DNA from: Bryobacteraceae bacterium
GTDB taxonomy: Bacteria > Acidobacteriota > Terriglobia > Bryobacterales > Bryobacteraceae
Assembly (NCBI GenBank): GCA_025056455.1
Contig: JANWVY010000002.1
Span: forward strand, 296,737 to 360,736
DNA length: 64,000 nt
Direction: 5' to 3'
Position numbers and translations under genes: made by a program. Position 1 is the first letter of the stretch, and each line of letters begins with the position of its first letter. The notes beneath the pieces are model-generated. The model worked only from the letters and a program-made list of their open reading frames with translations, was not told where the DNA came from and ran no database searches. Of the stretch, positions 44,198-52,765 are shown piece after piece.

Positions 44198-44759
44198 CCT
44201 TGAACGTAGCCGTCATCTCATCCTTTGTCCCGATGGCGCCTAGCGCCGCGGAAGGTGGTTTCATTCCGTAAGAGGTCATTCGAAACACGCTCTTTCCGCT
44301 GATGACTAGTTTGTCGGGATCAAGCAGCGCGTCGATGGTTACTGGTTTGCTTACGCCGCGAATGGTCAGCGCCCCCTCAACTAGATAACGGTTGGCGCCT
44401 TGGGGCGTCACTTTGGTCGACACAAAACGCATTTGCGGGTGTTGATTGGCCTGCAGCATCTTGTCGTAGGCTTCCCGGAACACCTTCTCTTTGTCTTTCT
44501 CATCCACCCAATCATCTCGGATTTCAAAGGCGCGAGCGTCAATGGTGAGATCGACTTTGGAGCTGGCAGGCGCCTGCGCGTCGTAGACGAGTTTGCCCTC
44601 CATGCGGCTGAAGTGAAAAATGTGCTTTTTTCCTTTGAACAAACCAGTCTTTTCTACCTCAAGCTTGATGAGATTGTCGCCACCCGTCGTAATTCGGTAT
44701 TCCGCCGGTTGAGCCAGCGCCGCGCCAGCCCCAAGACACGCTAGGACAGCCAGAACCAT
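44181..44759 (-). CDS. YceI family lipid-binding periplasmic protein
   Basis: A 192-aa protein with a signal peptide (about 1-16, ending ALAQ) and a lipocalin-like YceI domain: YRITTGGDNLIKLEVEKTGLF, MEGKLVYDA, KVDLTIDARAFEIRD, MRFVSTKVTPQG and ALTIRGVSKPVTIDALL. The family binds isoprenoids or amphiphiles in a long beta-barrel. The TATAGT box on the minus strand (44766-44771) is 6 nt before its ATG with no Shine-Dalgarno, again suggesting a leaderless message. Its last 17 nt overlap the convergent S9 peptidase gene. Confidence 0.9.
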   Translation of the reverse strand: MVLAVLACLGAGAALAQPAEYRITTGGDNLIKLEVEKTGLFKGKKHIFHFSRMEGKLVYDAQAPASSKVDLTIDARAFEIRDDWVDEKDKEKVFREAYDKMLQANQHPQMRFVSTKVTPQGANRYLVEGALTIRGVSKPVTIDALLDPDKLVISGKSVFRMTSYGMKPPSAALGAIGTKDEMTATFKVTAVK

Positions 44760-44765
44760 ACGCTC

Positions 44766-44771
44766 ACTATA
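44766..44771 (-). promoter_or_regulatory. TATAGT -10-like box of the YceI gene
   Basis: Minus-strand TATAGT ends 6 nt before ATG 44759. The spacer to the divergent GT2 gene holds a second box, TACAAT at 44839-44844, on the plus strand. Confidence 0.5.
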
Positions 44772-44838
44772 GTACGGACGGCGGAGCCTATCGCCACTGC
44801 ATGCGGGGACACTTTGAGAGCCAGAGTCCGCACAACGC

Positions 44839-44844
44839 TACAAT
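44839..44844 (+). promoter_or_regulatory. TACAAT -10 box of the GT2 gene
   Basis: TACAAT (5 of 6) ends 9 nt before ATG 44854. TTGAGA at 44814-44819 could serve as -35 with a 19-bp spacer. Confidence 0.5.
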
Positions 44845-44853
44845 GCGGGGTTC

Positions 44854-45996
44854 ATGCTCGGGTTGCTTTGGATCGTTCTTGGATTAGCCTTCTTGCTGAG
44901 CTTGCTTTCCGTTCGCGGTGAGGCTGCGCGGGAACGTTACTACCGGGAAATGCTGGCCCGCCAGCAAAACGCGCCAGCGCCAAAGGCGGCGGTAATCGTT
45001 CCGGTGAAAGGACTCGAAGAAGGGCTCCGAGAAAATCTTGCTTCGCTGGCCTCGCTGGACTACCCCGACTATGAGCTGATAGTTGTCGCGCGATCGCAAT
45101 CCGATCTGCCAGGATGGCTGGTTCCACCGCAGGCTCGCGTGATCCTCGCCGGACCCGGCGATCCGGATACCAGCGAAAAGATCAATAACCTGCTCGCTGC
45201 CGTAGCTCAAGTCAAACCCGGCACGGAACTGCTGGCCTTTGCGGACTCTGACGGTCAAGTAGCGCCGGGCTGGTTGCGCGCGCTCGCCTCCGCGCTTGCA
45301 GAACCAGATGCTGGCGCTGCGACAGGTTACCGCTGGCATTTGCCGCAACGTCCGAATTTTTGGTCCCTGCTGCGCAGTGTTTGGAACGCCGTGATTGCAG
45401 GGAACATGGGGCCAGGACAAAACCAGTTTGCCTGGGGAGGCGCCATGGCCATCCGTGTCGAGAGCTTTCACTCGCTCCAGGTTCCGGCCTGGTGGAAAGG
45501 CGCGATCAGCGATGACTACCGTCTCTCACAAGCCGTGCGCGCGGCGGGACTCCGAATCGCTTTTGCCCCAGGCGCTCTTGTGGCCAGTGTTGACTCCACT
45601 TCTGGCCGAGAGTTTCTCGCCTGGAGCCGACGCCAGATGATGATCACCCGGTTCTATGCTCCCCGCCTTTGGGCCGTCGCCCTGACAGCACATGCAATCT
45701 ACTGCGGGGCGATGGTGGCTGGCGCCTGGCTAGCGGCGAATGGCAGCTTCGCTGCCGCCGGACTCTTGGCCTTCAATCTTGGCGCTGGTTGGTGGAAAGC
45801 GGCACGCCGTCTTGCTCTCGCCCGGCTGGCCATGCCCGAGTGGCGAACGTGGTTTGATCGCTATAGCAAACTTCACCTCGCGCTGGTTCCTGCTGGAACT
45901 TGGGCTTGGCTGTGGTCCGCGCTGTCAGCCGGCTTCGGCCATACCATCCACTGGCGAGGCTACCGCCTCACGCTGCGCCGCCTGCCTAGTCCTTGA
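44854..45996 (+). CDS. glycosyltransferase family 2 (ceramide glucosyltransferase/HpnI-like)
   Basis: A 380-aa membrane-bound GT2. An N-terminal helix (LLWIVLGLAFLLSLLSV) precedes the GT-A domain: AAVIVPVKGLEEGLRENLASL (about 44-64), FADSDGQVAPGWL (DxD-type, about 129-141), WGGAMAIR and the processive-type motif SRRQMM (about 254-259). C-terminal transmembrane helices follow (about 265-310 and 340-360). HpnI and ceramide glucosyltransferases, which have this layout, glycosylate hopanoid or sphingoid lipids on the cytoplasmic face. Substrate not provable. Its 3' end overlaps the convergent mutarotase-like gene by 11 nt. Confidence 0.87.
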   Translation: MLGLLWIVLGLAFLLSLLSVRGEAARERYYREMLARQQNAPAPKAAVIVPVKGLEEGLRENLASLASLDYPDYELIVVARSQSDLPGWLVPPQARVILAGPGDPDTSEKINNLLAAVAQVKPGTELLAFADSDGQVAPGWLRALASALAEPDAGAATGYRWHLPQRPNFWSLLRSVWNAVIAGNMGPGQNQFAWGGAMAIRVESFHSLQVPAWWKGAISDDYRLSQAVRAAGLRIAFAPGALVASVDSTSGREFLAWSRRQMMITRFYAPRLWAVALTAHAIYCGAMVAGAWLAANGSFAAAGLLAFNLGAGWWKAARRLALARLAMPEWRTWFDRYSKLHLALVPAGTWAWLWSALSAGFGHTIHWRGYRLTLRRLPSP

Positions 45997-47020
45997 GCAG
46001 CGCCTTGACCCTTAGCTCCCCGCCGCCGCGCAAGCTAAACTGGTAATCGCCTGCTTGCTGGCGCATGTCCACAACCCCCGACACGGATTTAGACACGGGC
46101 GCAAGAAACATCTCAAACTGGCGCTTGACGGTCTCGCCGGCGTCTAAGTAACTAAAGATCGCCCGGCCAAAAATCGTCCCCTTCTTGACGAGAATGGAAA
46201 AAGGCTGGTGCAAGCCCGTGGTGCCAAACTCAAGGCCCCGGGCAGCAGGCTTGCCATTTTCCACATGCCGCCAAGCGTTGAACCACGGATAGTCGGCGCT
46301 TTTCCAGACGTAGCCGAGCAGTAAACCAAGAGAAGGATTCAAAGCCGTCGTCCAACCGAGCTCCTCATCGAGGACATAAGAAACCACGTTGGGCTGAGGA
46401 TCCGAATGCAACCTTCGCATATCCACCGGCTGGGCGTCCTTCCAGGCTTGGGGCCAAAACACAACCAGCAACTCTGGATTCGGCAGCGGGCTGGATTGCA
46501 TGAAGCCTTGCCGTGCGTTCGCATCCACAACCGTCGTCTCATCCAGAAACGGAGGTCCAATGGTTGGATGCTGCACCATGTTGTACACCCGGCCGAGCTT
46601 GTTTTGGTTGGTCACCCACTCGGTCACTAGCACTGCCGCTTCCTGGAGAATCACCTCACGCTGAACATGCAAACCAGCAAGGGGCAAGTTCGTACGCAGC
46701 ACGGCTTTTTCGGGCGTGTGTTGCTGTACGGTCCAGTGGACGCGGGAGGCTTCCCCGTGAAACGGCATTCCCTGCACGCGTTCCCTTTCCGAGGGCTGGC
46801 CCCAGCGGTCTAGGCAAAGGAAGTGACCTTGCGGTCGCGGACCGCTGCTGCCGCGGTCCTGCCAGGTGAATGGGTTGACGTCCGGGTGAGAGTTCTTGAG
46901 CCGAAATTCAACAAAACTGCCTCCCGCAGTTTCAATCACCAGACGAATTCGATCATTCTCAAGAACGAGCGGTGATGCCTGCACCACTGGCCACAGCAGC
47001 GCCCACAAGCCGAAGATCAT
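45986..47020 (-). CDS. exported galactose-mutarotase-fold protein (paralogue 2)
   Basis: A 344-aa protein with a short signal (about 1-15, ending VVQAS). Blocks parallel to the gene at 40751: LENDRIRLVIETAGGSFVEF, GHFLCLDRWGQPSERERVQG, PFHGEASRVHW, TIGPPFLDETTVVDANA and NGKPAARGLEFG. Identity outside these blocks looks modest, so the pair is old, not a recent copy. It is likely a carbohydrate-binding or -modifying periplasmic protein. The start codon overlaps the stop of the upstream gene (ATGA, 47017-47020), so the two are translationally coupled. Confidence 0.76.
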   Translation of the reverse strand: MIFGLWALLWPVVQASPLVLENDRIRLVIETAGGSFVEFRLKNSHPDVNPFTWQDRGSSGPRPQGHFLCLDRWGQPSERERVQGMPFHGEASRVHWTVQQHTPEKAVLRTNLPLAGLHVQREVILQEAAVLVTEWVTNQNKLGRVYNMVQHPTIGPPFLDETTVVDANARQGFMQSSPLPNPELLVVFWPQAWKDAQPVDMRRLHSDPQPNVVSYVLDEELGWTTALNPSLGLLLGYVWKSADYPWFNAWRHVENGKPAARGLEFGTTGLHQPFSILVKKGTIFGRAIFSYLDAGETVKRQFEMFLAPVSKSVSGVVDMRQQAGDYQFSLRGGGELRVKALLKD

Positions 47021-47805
47021 CGGCCGCGAATGCCCTCAAGTTTAAATTCTACGTTCCGCTCTTTGTTGAGTTGCTCGGTCAATGGGAGATCCAAGGACTT
47101 CACCGACGCCGTCTTCTTCTCGAAATTTTTGGTGACGTAGTGCAAGACGTCCTCCTCAACCCAGTAGCCGAGTGCGGCAATGACAGTGGAATCCTCAAAC
47201 GCAAGAAGCGTAATGGTGGCCCGGTCACGGTCTGGGGAAGACTCTCGTTCGGCTTCCTTGGCCTGCGGCGCTGGTGAGGTTGCGGAGGGAGGGAAAACAC
47301 GAGCTGGCGGTTTCGGTCTTTCGACCTGCGGTTCAGTCGGTTCCGGTAGGTCCGTATAATCCTTGAGTTGCGGTCGGACGGTCTCCGGCGCATAGTACTG
47401 ATTGATCACCACCGTAGGGGTGGACGGAGGCGGAGAAGCGTCTCGAACAATGGTCTGCGTGGGAACCGTGTCAGCGAAAAATCCTCCACCATAAAATACC
47501 GGCACCCCCCAAGGAACCACGACTGTGTTCATGCGGCCGCGCGGAAACTGCCATCCGCCGCGCCCGCCAAAGCCTCCCGGAGGCGTATAAAAAATCCCGC
47601 GCTGGAAGGAGGTGCCCGAGGAGATGGGAGGCAAACCGCTCACCGTAGCGCCCAGTCGCGAAGCGAAACCGGGGTCGTTTATCGTTCCTACCATCTGACC
47701 GGTCGGAACCCCGCCGTACATCGCGCCGCCGCCTCCATACATGCCGCGCTGCTGGCCAAACAGCGGGAGGATCCCAGCGACAAACATCAGCCAATAACGA
47801 TACAT
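47017..47805 (-). CDS. exported Gly/Pro-rich hypothetical protein
   Basis: A 262-aa protein from ATG 47805, with GGAGG about 10 nt upstream and a signal peptide (MYRYWLMFVAGILPLFGQ). The first third is Gly-rich (GMYGGGGAMYGG, PPGGFGGRGGW) and probably disordered. A Pro-rich linker (about 140-195, rich in PPSTP/PKPPAR) leads to a compact C-terminal domain (about 200-262) starting ATITLLAFEDSTVIAALGYWV and ending VEFKLEGIRGR. The C-terminal unit resembles short exported domains that carry YWVEDDVLHYVT-type strands, function unknown. The in-frame ORF continues upstream to 47949 but lacks a signal there. Coupled to the mutarotase-like gene. Confidence 0.75.
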   Translation of the reverse strand: MYRYWLMFVAGILPLFGQQRGMYGGGGAMYGGVPTGQMVGTINDPGFASRLGATVSGLPPISSGTSFQRGIFYTPPGGFGGRGGWQFPRGRMNTVVVPWGVPVFYGGGFFADTVPTQTIVRDASPPPSTPTVVINQYYAPETVRPQLKDYTDLPEPTEPQVERPKPPARVFPPSATSPAPQAKEAERESSPDRDRATITLLAFEDSTVIAALGYWVEEDVLHYVTKNFEKKTASVKSLDLPLTEQLNKERNVEFKLEGIRGR

Positions 47806-48022
47806 GAAGAGTGAACCTCCCCCTCCTCTCCTCCGCTTCGAGATTACTCCGACTGAGAGGACGTCTGCAAGACCCGCGGCGGGTACCAAAAGTACTAGGG
47901 TATCCCTTGACGGCTTTTCCGCAAAAGGCTCCCGCACTGGCTCGCTCACACCCCCGGGGGTCGCGGCTCGTTGCTGGCTCTAGGTCCTGCGGGCACCCCT
48001 ACTTGCGAGTTTCAATCCGGTG

Positions 48023-48028
48023 TATACT
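48023..48028 (+). promoter_or_regulatory. TATACT -10 box for the second Oar-like receptor gene
   Basis: TATACT lies 37 nt before ATG 48066, the same hexamer as upstream of the 25914 receptor and the ECF sigma gene. No -35 above 3 of 6 matches at normal spacing. The leader contains AAGGGA about 10 nt before the start. Confidence 0.45.
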
Positions 48029-48065
48029 CTTCACGCCAATCGAAATCACGCAAGGGACTCGATTT

Positions 48066-51000
48066 ATGAAACGCATCCTGCTCTCCAGTGTTGCCGCTAT
48101 AGTCTTGCATCCATGGTTTTCTGCAGGTCAAGAAGTGCGCGCCTCGTTGACGGGAACCATTACTGACAGCCAGGGGGCAATTGTCCCGGGCGTCACGGTC
48201 ACCGTTACCAACCAAGCAACCAATGCCAGTACGACCCATGTCAGCAACGAAGCGGGCATCTATGTCGCTCCCTTCCTCCCTCCAGGCTCTTACCGAGTAA
48301 CGGCGGAAAAGCAAGGCTTCAAACGGTATGTCCGCGACAGCGTCTTGCTGCAAGCCCAAGATCGGGCGCGGCTCGACATTGTCCTCGAGGTCGGCGAGAT
48401 CACTCAAAGCGTGACTGTTTCCGCCGATGTTTCTCAGTTGCAAACGGAAACCGCCTCGCGGTCGCAAATCATTTCCAACGAGCTGATCGCACAAGTGCCC
48501 ACACAGGGCCGCAATCCGTTTCAGATCGCTTGGGCGGCGCCAGGCGTGATTAAGACGGGTGGATGGCGCTACCTGCGCTCCTTCGATATCGCCGGCACTT
48601 CGAATTTCTCCGTCAACGGAGGGCGGAATCGGGAGAACGAGGTGTTGCTAGATGGCATTTCGAACGTCCGGGGTAACCGCACGGTGATCCACGTGCCCAC
48701 CATGGAATCCGTTCAAGAATTCAAAGTCAACACCAACACCTATGACGCGCAGTATGGCCGCACGGGAGGTGGTGTCGTCACCATCGTCACAAAATCAGGC
48801 AACAATCAGTTTCACGGTACCGCCTTTGAGTACTTTCAAGCCGAAGAGCTCAACGCCAACCAAACCGAGTTAAACCGCGCAGGCATTCCCAAGCCGCCAA
48901 ACAACATCAACACCTTTGGAATTCAGGGTAGCGGTCCCATCTACATTCCCAAAGTGCTGGATCTCCGCAACCGGCTCTTCTGGATGGTGTCCTATGAGGG
49001 GATGCGCCAGCGGTCGGCCGATCCTGGCACGCGCACCTTTCCCTTCCCCGAATGGCGTCAGGGGGATTTCTCGACGCTTCGCAATGCTCAGGACCAACTT
49101 GTGATGATCTACGATCCTCTCACCACAGCGGCCGATGGGACGCGGCAGCCGTTTGCCGGCAACCGGATTCCCGCCAATCGAATCAACCCCATCGCAGCTG
49201 AGGTGATTAAGGCATTTCCGCTGCCGAATGCTCCTGGCGATGGTCCTGCGCGCATCAACAATTACATCTTTCCCTCTCGCTGGATTGGAGACATGAACCA
49301 GTGGATTGGCCGCATGGACTGGGCGATTAACTCGAAGAACAATTTTTATTTCCGCTACGGTCAAAATCCTTTCTCGGAGTATCGCGGGCTTGTGTTCGTG
49401 AAAAGTCCAAGCGAGCGCAACCCAGCCGAGCCCACCGGAAACGCCCCCCTGATCCGCAACGGCAGGAACTGGACCATGGACTGGACCTCCACCATCACAC
49501 CGCGCATGACGTTCAACCTTCGCGCGGGCCTTGCACGATGGGAGGAGACCACCGGCAACAGTTTTGGCGCCAATTTCGACCCTCGGCGGTTGGGCTTTGC
49601 CGACGCTCTGGTTTCGCAGTTTACACGGCTTCAATATCCGCGCTTCGATCTCGGGACCTTTGGCAGCGCTGGCGCGGACCGGCTGCTGAGCGTGGCCACC
49701 AACGATGCCTACACGGTTCAACCGAACGCCACGCTGGCCAAAGGACGGCACATCCTCAAATTTGGCGCAGAGGGCAGGCGCTATAACGACAACACCAACA
49801 ACCCAGGATTCGCCTCCGGCAACTACTTCTTCGGCCGGAACTGGACCCAAGCGCGCGCCCTCCAACCGGATGCTGTGTCGGGCAACGAAGTCGCGACCTT
49901 CCTGTTGGGTTATCCCACATCGGGCGTCGTCGATCGCAACATTGACCCGGCGGTCAGCAACTACTACTGGGCGTTTTTCTTCCAGGACGACTTCAAAGTC
50001 ACCCGCCGGCTCACCTTGAATCTGGGCTTGCGGTGGGACTATGAGGCGCCCGCCGTCGAGCGTTACGACCGCGCTCTACGGGGAATGGATTTCAACGCCC
50101 CGAGCCCCATCGCCAACCGCGTCCAAGGGTTGACGCTTCGCGGCGCAATCCAATTCGCCAACCGCGACGGGCAGCCGCGTGGGGCCTTCGAACCCGACCG
50201 CAATAACTGGCAACCCCGAATTGGCGCGGCCTATCGCATCGGCGAAAAGTGGGTCGTGCGCGGAGGCTACGGCCTGTACTACCTCGGCCAAAACGAGATT
50301 GGCGCAGCCCAGGGTTTTAGCCAGCCCACAAGCGTTATTGCCAGCGTCGACGGCGGATTAACCCCCGCCGTGAACTTATCCAATCCCTTTGCCAATCAAC
50401 CCGGCGGGCGGTTGTTGGAGCCTGTTGGCGCAAGCCAGGGCGCCGCAAGTTTCCTAGGGCAGGCCGTAACGGTCAACTATCTCCGAAGACCGTTGCCGTT
50501 TTCGCACCAGTACTCCTTCGACATTGAGCGCGAACTGCCCTGGAATACAGTCGCCGAGGTGGCCTACGTCGGCAACATCACGCGGAAGCTACCCATCGCG
50601 ACCGGTCTCAATGTCGTCCCCGCCAACCAGTTAGGACGCTTGAATGCCGCAGGCCAAATCGACACGGCATATTACACCGAACGCATCCCCAATCCGATGG
50701 CCGGATTAATTCCTGCAAACGCTGGCCTGAATGGCCCCACCATCCCGCGGCAAAACCTTCTCTTCCCGTTTCCGCAATTCAGCAACGTGGTCGTGGCCAA
50801 TGTGCCCATCGGCAGTCAGCGCTATGACGGCATGCAGGCCAGAGTCAGCAAGCGCATGAGCCAGGGCTTTACCTTCTTGGCTAGCTACAGCATCAACAAA
50901 ACGCTCGAGCGCGTCACTTTACTCAACCCGCAAGATTTCAATCTCGCCAACCCGGACAGCTCTGTGCTTGAAAAACGCTCCGCCAATCTCATTGACATCC

Positions 51001-51551
51001 CCCAGAAATTCACCATCGCTGGCGTCTGGGAAATGCCCTTTGGCAAGGGACGCCCGTTTGGAGCGGGCTGGGGCCGAGGCTTGGAAATGCTGGCCGGTGG
51101 CTGGGCCATCAACGCCAACATCACCTATCAAAGCGGCTGGGCCGCGGATTACCCCAACGCAGCCCAAGCGGTTCCGGGAAGCGCAAAACTCGACTCCAGC
51201 CAGCGCACGCGCGATCGCTGGTTTGATACCTCCAAGTGGGTAAACCCCGCCACGGGCCGTTTGGTCCCGGCTCTGGCCCCCTTTACCCTCCGTACGTTCC
51301 CCACGTTATTTAGCGATGTGCGGGTGCCCGGCTACCGCAACTGGGACATTTCGGCTTCTAAGTATTTCCCCATCCGGGAACAAGTGCGGGCGCAATTCCG
51401 CTTTGAGATGGTGAATGCGTTCAACACGCCCTGGTTCACCGGCCTCATCGGAGGCGGCAACGACGTCACAAGCCCCAACTTCGGTCGCTTGAACTTTGTG
51501 CAAGGCAATCTGCCCCGCTTCCTCAAACTGGCGATGCATTTGTTCTGGTAA
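48066..51551 (+). CDS. Oar-like TonB-dependent receptor with carboxypeptidase-regulatory domain
   Basis: A 1161-aa outer-membrane protein. A signal peptide (residues 1-22, ending FSAGQ) precedes CarboxypepD_reg (about 26-105: SLTGTITDSQGAIVPGVTVTV). Plug-like signatures are LIAQVPTQGRNPFQIAW, NRENEVLLDGISNVRG and EFKVNTNTYDAQYGRTGGGVV. The barrel ends LKLAMHLFW with terminal Trp. It is a paralogue of the 25914 receptor with the same domain order. A longer in-frame reading to 47811 overlaps the divergent gene region and is rejected. The ligand is unknown. The DapA-family gene follows about 20-115 nt downstream depending on its start. Confidence 0.9.
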   Translation: MKRILLSSVAAIVLHPWFSAGQEVRASLTGTITDSQGAIVPGVTVTVTNQATNASTTHVSNEAGIYVAPFLPPGSYRVTAEKQGFKRYVRDSVLLQAQDRARLDIVLEVGEITQSVTVSADVSQLQTETASRSQIISNELIAQVPTQGRNPFQIAWAAPGVIKTGGWRYLRSFDIAGTSNFSVNGGRNRENEVLLDGISNVRGNRTVIHVPTMESVQEFKVNTNTYDAQYGRTGGGVVTIVTKSGNNQFHGTAFEYFQAEELNANQTELNRAGIPKPPNNINTFGIQGSGPIYIPKVLDLRNRLFWMVSYEGMRQRSADPGTRTFPFPEWRQGDFSTLRNAQDQLVMIYDPLTTAADGTRQPFAGNRIPANRINPIAAEVIKAFPLPNAPGDGPARINNYIFPSRWIGDMNQWIGRMDWAINSKNNFYFRYGQNPFSEYRGLVFVKSPSERNPAEPTGNAPLIRNGRNWTMDWTSTITPRMTFNLRAGLARWEETTGNSFGANFDPRRLGFADALVSQFTRLQYPRFDLGTFGSAGADRLLSVATNDAYTVQPNATLAKGRHILKFGAEGRRYNDNTNNPGFASGNYFFGRNWTQARALQPDAVSGNEVATFLLGYPTSGVVDRNIDPAVSNYYWAFFFQDDFKVTRRLTLNLGLRWDYEAPAVERYDRALRGMDFNAPSPIANRVQGLTLRGAIQFANRDGQPRGAFEPDRNNWQPRIGAAYRIGEKWVVRGGYGLYYLGQNEIGAAQGFSQPTSVIASVDGGLTPAVNLSNPFANQPGGRLLEPVGASQGAASFLGQAVTVNYLRRPLPFSHQYSFDIERELPWNTVAEVAYVGNITRKLPIATGLNVVPANQLGRLNAAGQIDTAYYTERIPNPMAGLIPANAGLNGPTIPRQNLLFPFPQFSNVVVANVPIGSQRYDGMQARVSKRMSQGFTFLASYSINKTLERVTLLNPQDFNLANPDSSVLEKRSANLIDIPQKFTIAGVWEMPFGKGRPFGAGWGRGLEMLAGGWAINANITYQSGWAADYPNAAQAVPGSAKLDSSQRTRDRWFDTSKWVNPATGRLVPALAPFTLRTFPTLFSDVRVPGYRNWDISASKYFPIREQVRAQFRFEMVNAFNTPWFTGLIGGGNDVTSPNFGRLNFVQGNLPRFLKLAMHLFW

Positions 51552-51570
51552 GTCCTTAGCAAGTCCTTAG
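51550..51570 (+). repeat. tandem 11-bp direct repeat at the receptor/DapA-family junction
   Basis: AAGTCCTTAG occurs at 51550-51559 and again at 51561-51570, separated by one C. The first copy includes the receptor stop codon. The second copy ends inside the codon where the DapA-family reading frame would be expected to start. Confidence 0.85.
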
Positions 51571-51667
51571 GCGCCGGCGTGATTTTCTTCCTCTCTCTGC
51601 TGCGGGCGGGCTCGCGCTCTCACCAGCGCAGACGCCCGCCAAGGCCTGGGAGGGCATTTTCACCATC

Positions 51668-52525
51668 ATGCAAACGCCCTTCCTTGAAACCCTCGAAATC
51701 GATGAGGAATCTCTGGCCCGGGAGTCAGATTTTCTGGCCCGCTGCCGCGTGCACGGCATCGTCTGGCCGGCCGGCGCAGGGGAATCCAAATCGCTTTCTT
51801 TTCGCGAGCGCATGCAATTTTCAGAGACCGTGGCGAAGGCCGCCAAGGGGCGCGTCACGGTCCTCATCGGCGTGCATGGCGCCAATAAATTTGAGGCCAT
51901 GGAATACGCCCGGCACGCGGAAAAAATCGGCGCCGACGGCCTGCACGCTCTTGGCCCCACCGATGATACAACCGATCAGGAAATTCTCACCGATTATTTC
52001 CAGTCCATCGCCTCGGTTTCCAAATTGCCCATGTGCATTCAAGTTTCTAATGCGGGAATGACCACAGACTTTCTCCTCCGCCTGGCCGATCGCATCCCGT
52101 CGCTTCGCATTCTCAAGCTCGAGTCGGGCAACGTGCCCCACGAAGTGACAAAAGTGCTCCGCCAGCGCAACCGCCTGCTGATCCCCTCTACAGGAGGCGG
52201 GGCCATGAACCTGATCCACGAAATGGAGCGCGGTTCCGGTGGCACGATGGCAGGCGCCGGTTTTGCCGACATTCAGGCTGAGATTTGGGACCTGTTTCAC
52301 TCGGGCAAGAAACAGGAAGCGCGCGCTTTGTTCGCCAAGTTTCTCCCTTCGGCTGTTCTCGAGCGAAGGTCGACCTTCGTACTGCAAAAAGAGATTCTGA
52401 GACGCCGTGGCGTCTTCCGCACCGTTGTGATGCGCAACACGCGCCGCTTCCCTCTGGATGCGGCGGATTTGAAGGAATTGGATGAGATCATGGAGGCCTT
52501 GCGTCCCCACTTCCGCGTGGCCTGA
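51668..52525 (+). CDS. dihydrodipicolinate synthase (DapA) family protein
   Basis: A 285-aa reading from ATG 51668 with the DapA/N-acetylneuraminate lyase fold: IMQTPFLE (residues 1-8 region), GIVWPAGAGES (about 30-40), VTVLIGVHGANKFEAMEYA, GADGLHALGP, MCIQVSNAG and LKLESGNVPHEV, where the Lys of RILKLESG is the likely Schiff-base residue. The frame stays open upstream of 51668 and encodes RRRDFLPLSAAGGLALSP, a clear twin-arginine-like signal, followed by AWEGIFTIMQTPF, which completes the first barrel strand. So the true protein probably starts near 51569, where the codon is AGG, not ATG. As read, the ATG 51668 form lacks the first strand. Confidence 0.75.
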   Translation: MQTPFLETLEIDEESLARESDFLARCRVHGIVWPAGAGESKSLSFRERMQFSETVAKAAKGRVTVLIGVHGANKFEAMEYARHAEKIGADGLHALGPTDDTTDQEILTDYFQSIASVSKLPMCIQVSNAGMTTDFLLRLADRIPSLRILKLESGNVPHEVTKVLRQRNRLLIPSTGGGAMNLIHEMERGSGGTMAGAGFADIQAEIWDLFHSGKKQEARALFAKFLPSAVLERRSTFVLQKEILRRRGVFRTVVMRNTRRFPLDAADLKELDEIMEALRPHFRVA

Positions 52526-52541
52526 CTCGCAAATCGCTTCA

Positions 52542-52569
52542 TTGACAATTCAAACGAGAATCTGATACT
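52542..52569 (+). promoter_or_regulatory. sigma70-type promoter of the corrinoid operon
   Basis: TTGACA at 52542-52547, 16-bp spacer, GATACT at 52564-52569. A start near 52576 begins the RNA at the 5' side of the riboswitch. Confidence 0.72.
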
Positions 52570-52572
52570 GTG

Positions 52573-52765
52573 AGAGGGCTCTAGGTGGCCCAGCCATGGG
52601 CATAACAGGGAAGCCGGTGAGAATCCGGCGCGGTCCCGCCACTGTGAGTGAGGGTGGTTCGGTCAGAATCCACTCGGGTGCGTAGCCCCGCTATAGGGAA
52701 GGCTCCGGGGAAGGAGATCGAGCCCGCGAAGCAATTCGCAACCTCCGAGCCAGGAGACCTACCTA
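52573..52765 (+). ncRNA. cobalamin (B12) riboswitch aptamer
   Basis: The region carries the invariant core of B12 riboswitches: CATAACAGGGAAGCCGGTGA (52601-52620), AATCCGGCGCGGTCCCGCCA followed by CTGTGA (52622-52647) and the B12 box GAGCCAGGAGACCTACC (52747-52763). The peripheral arms lie in between. Adenosylcobalamin-type ligands bind this RNA and usually lower expression of uptake or synthesis genes. It lies directly upstream of an adenosyltransferase and two importer sets, which fits. Confidence 0.95.

Noticed and set aside
48870-49865. Long minus-strand reading frame of 331 codons
   Set aside because: It lies entirely inside the Oar-like receptor gene, whose translation has clear domain motifs. 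The antisense product has no recognisable domain; it is a high-GC shadow.
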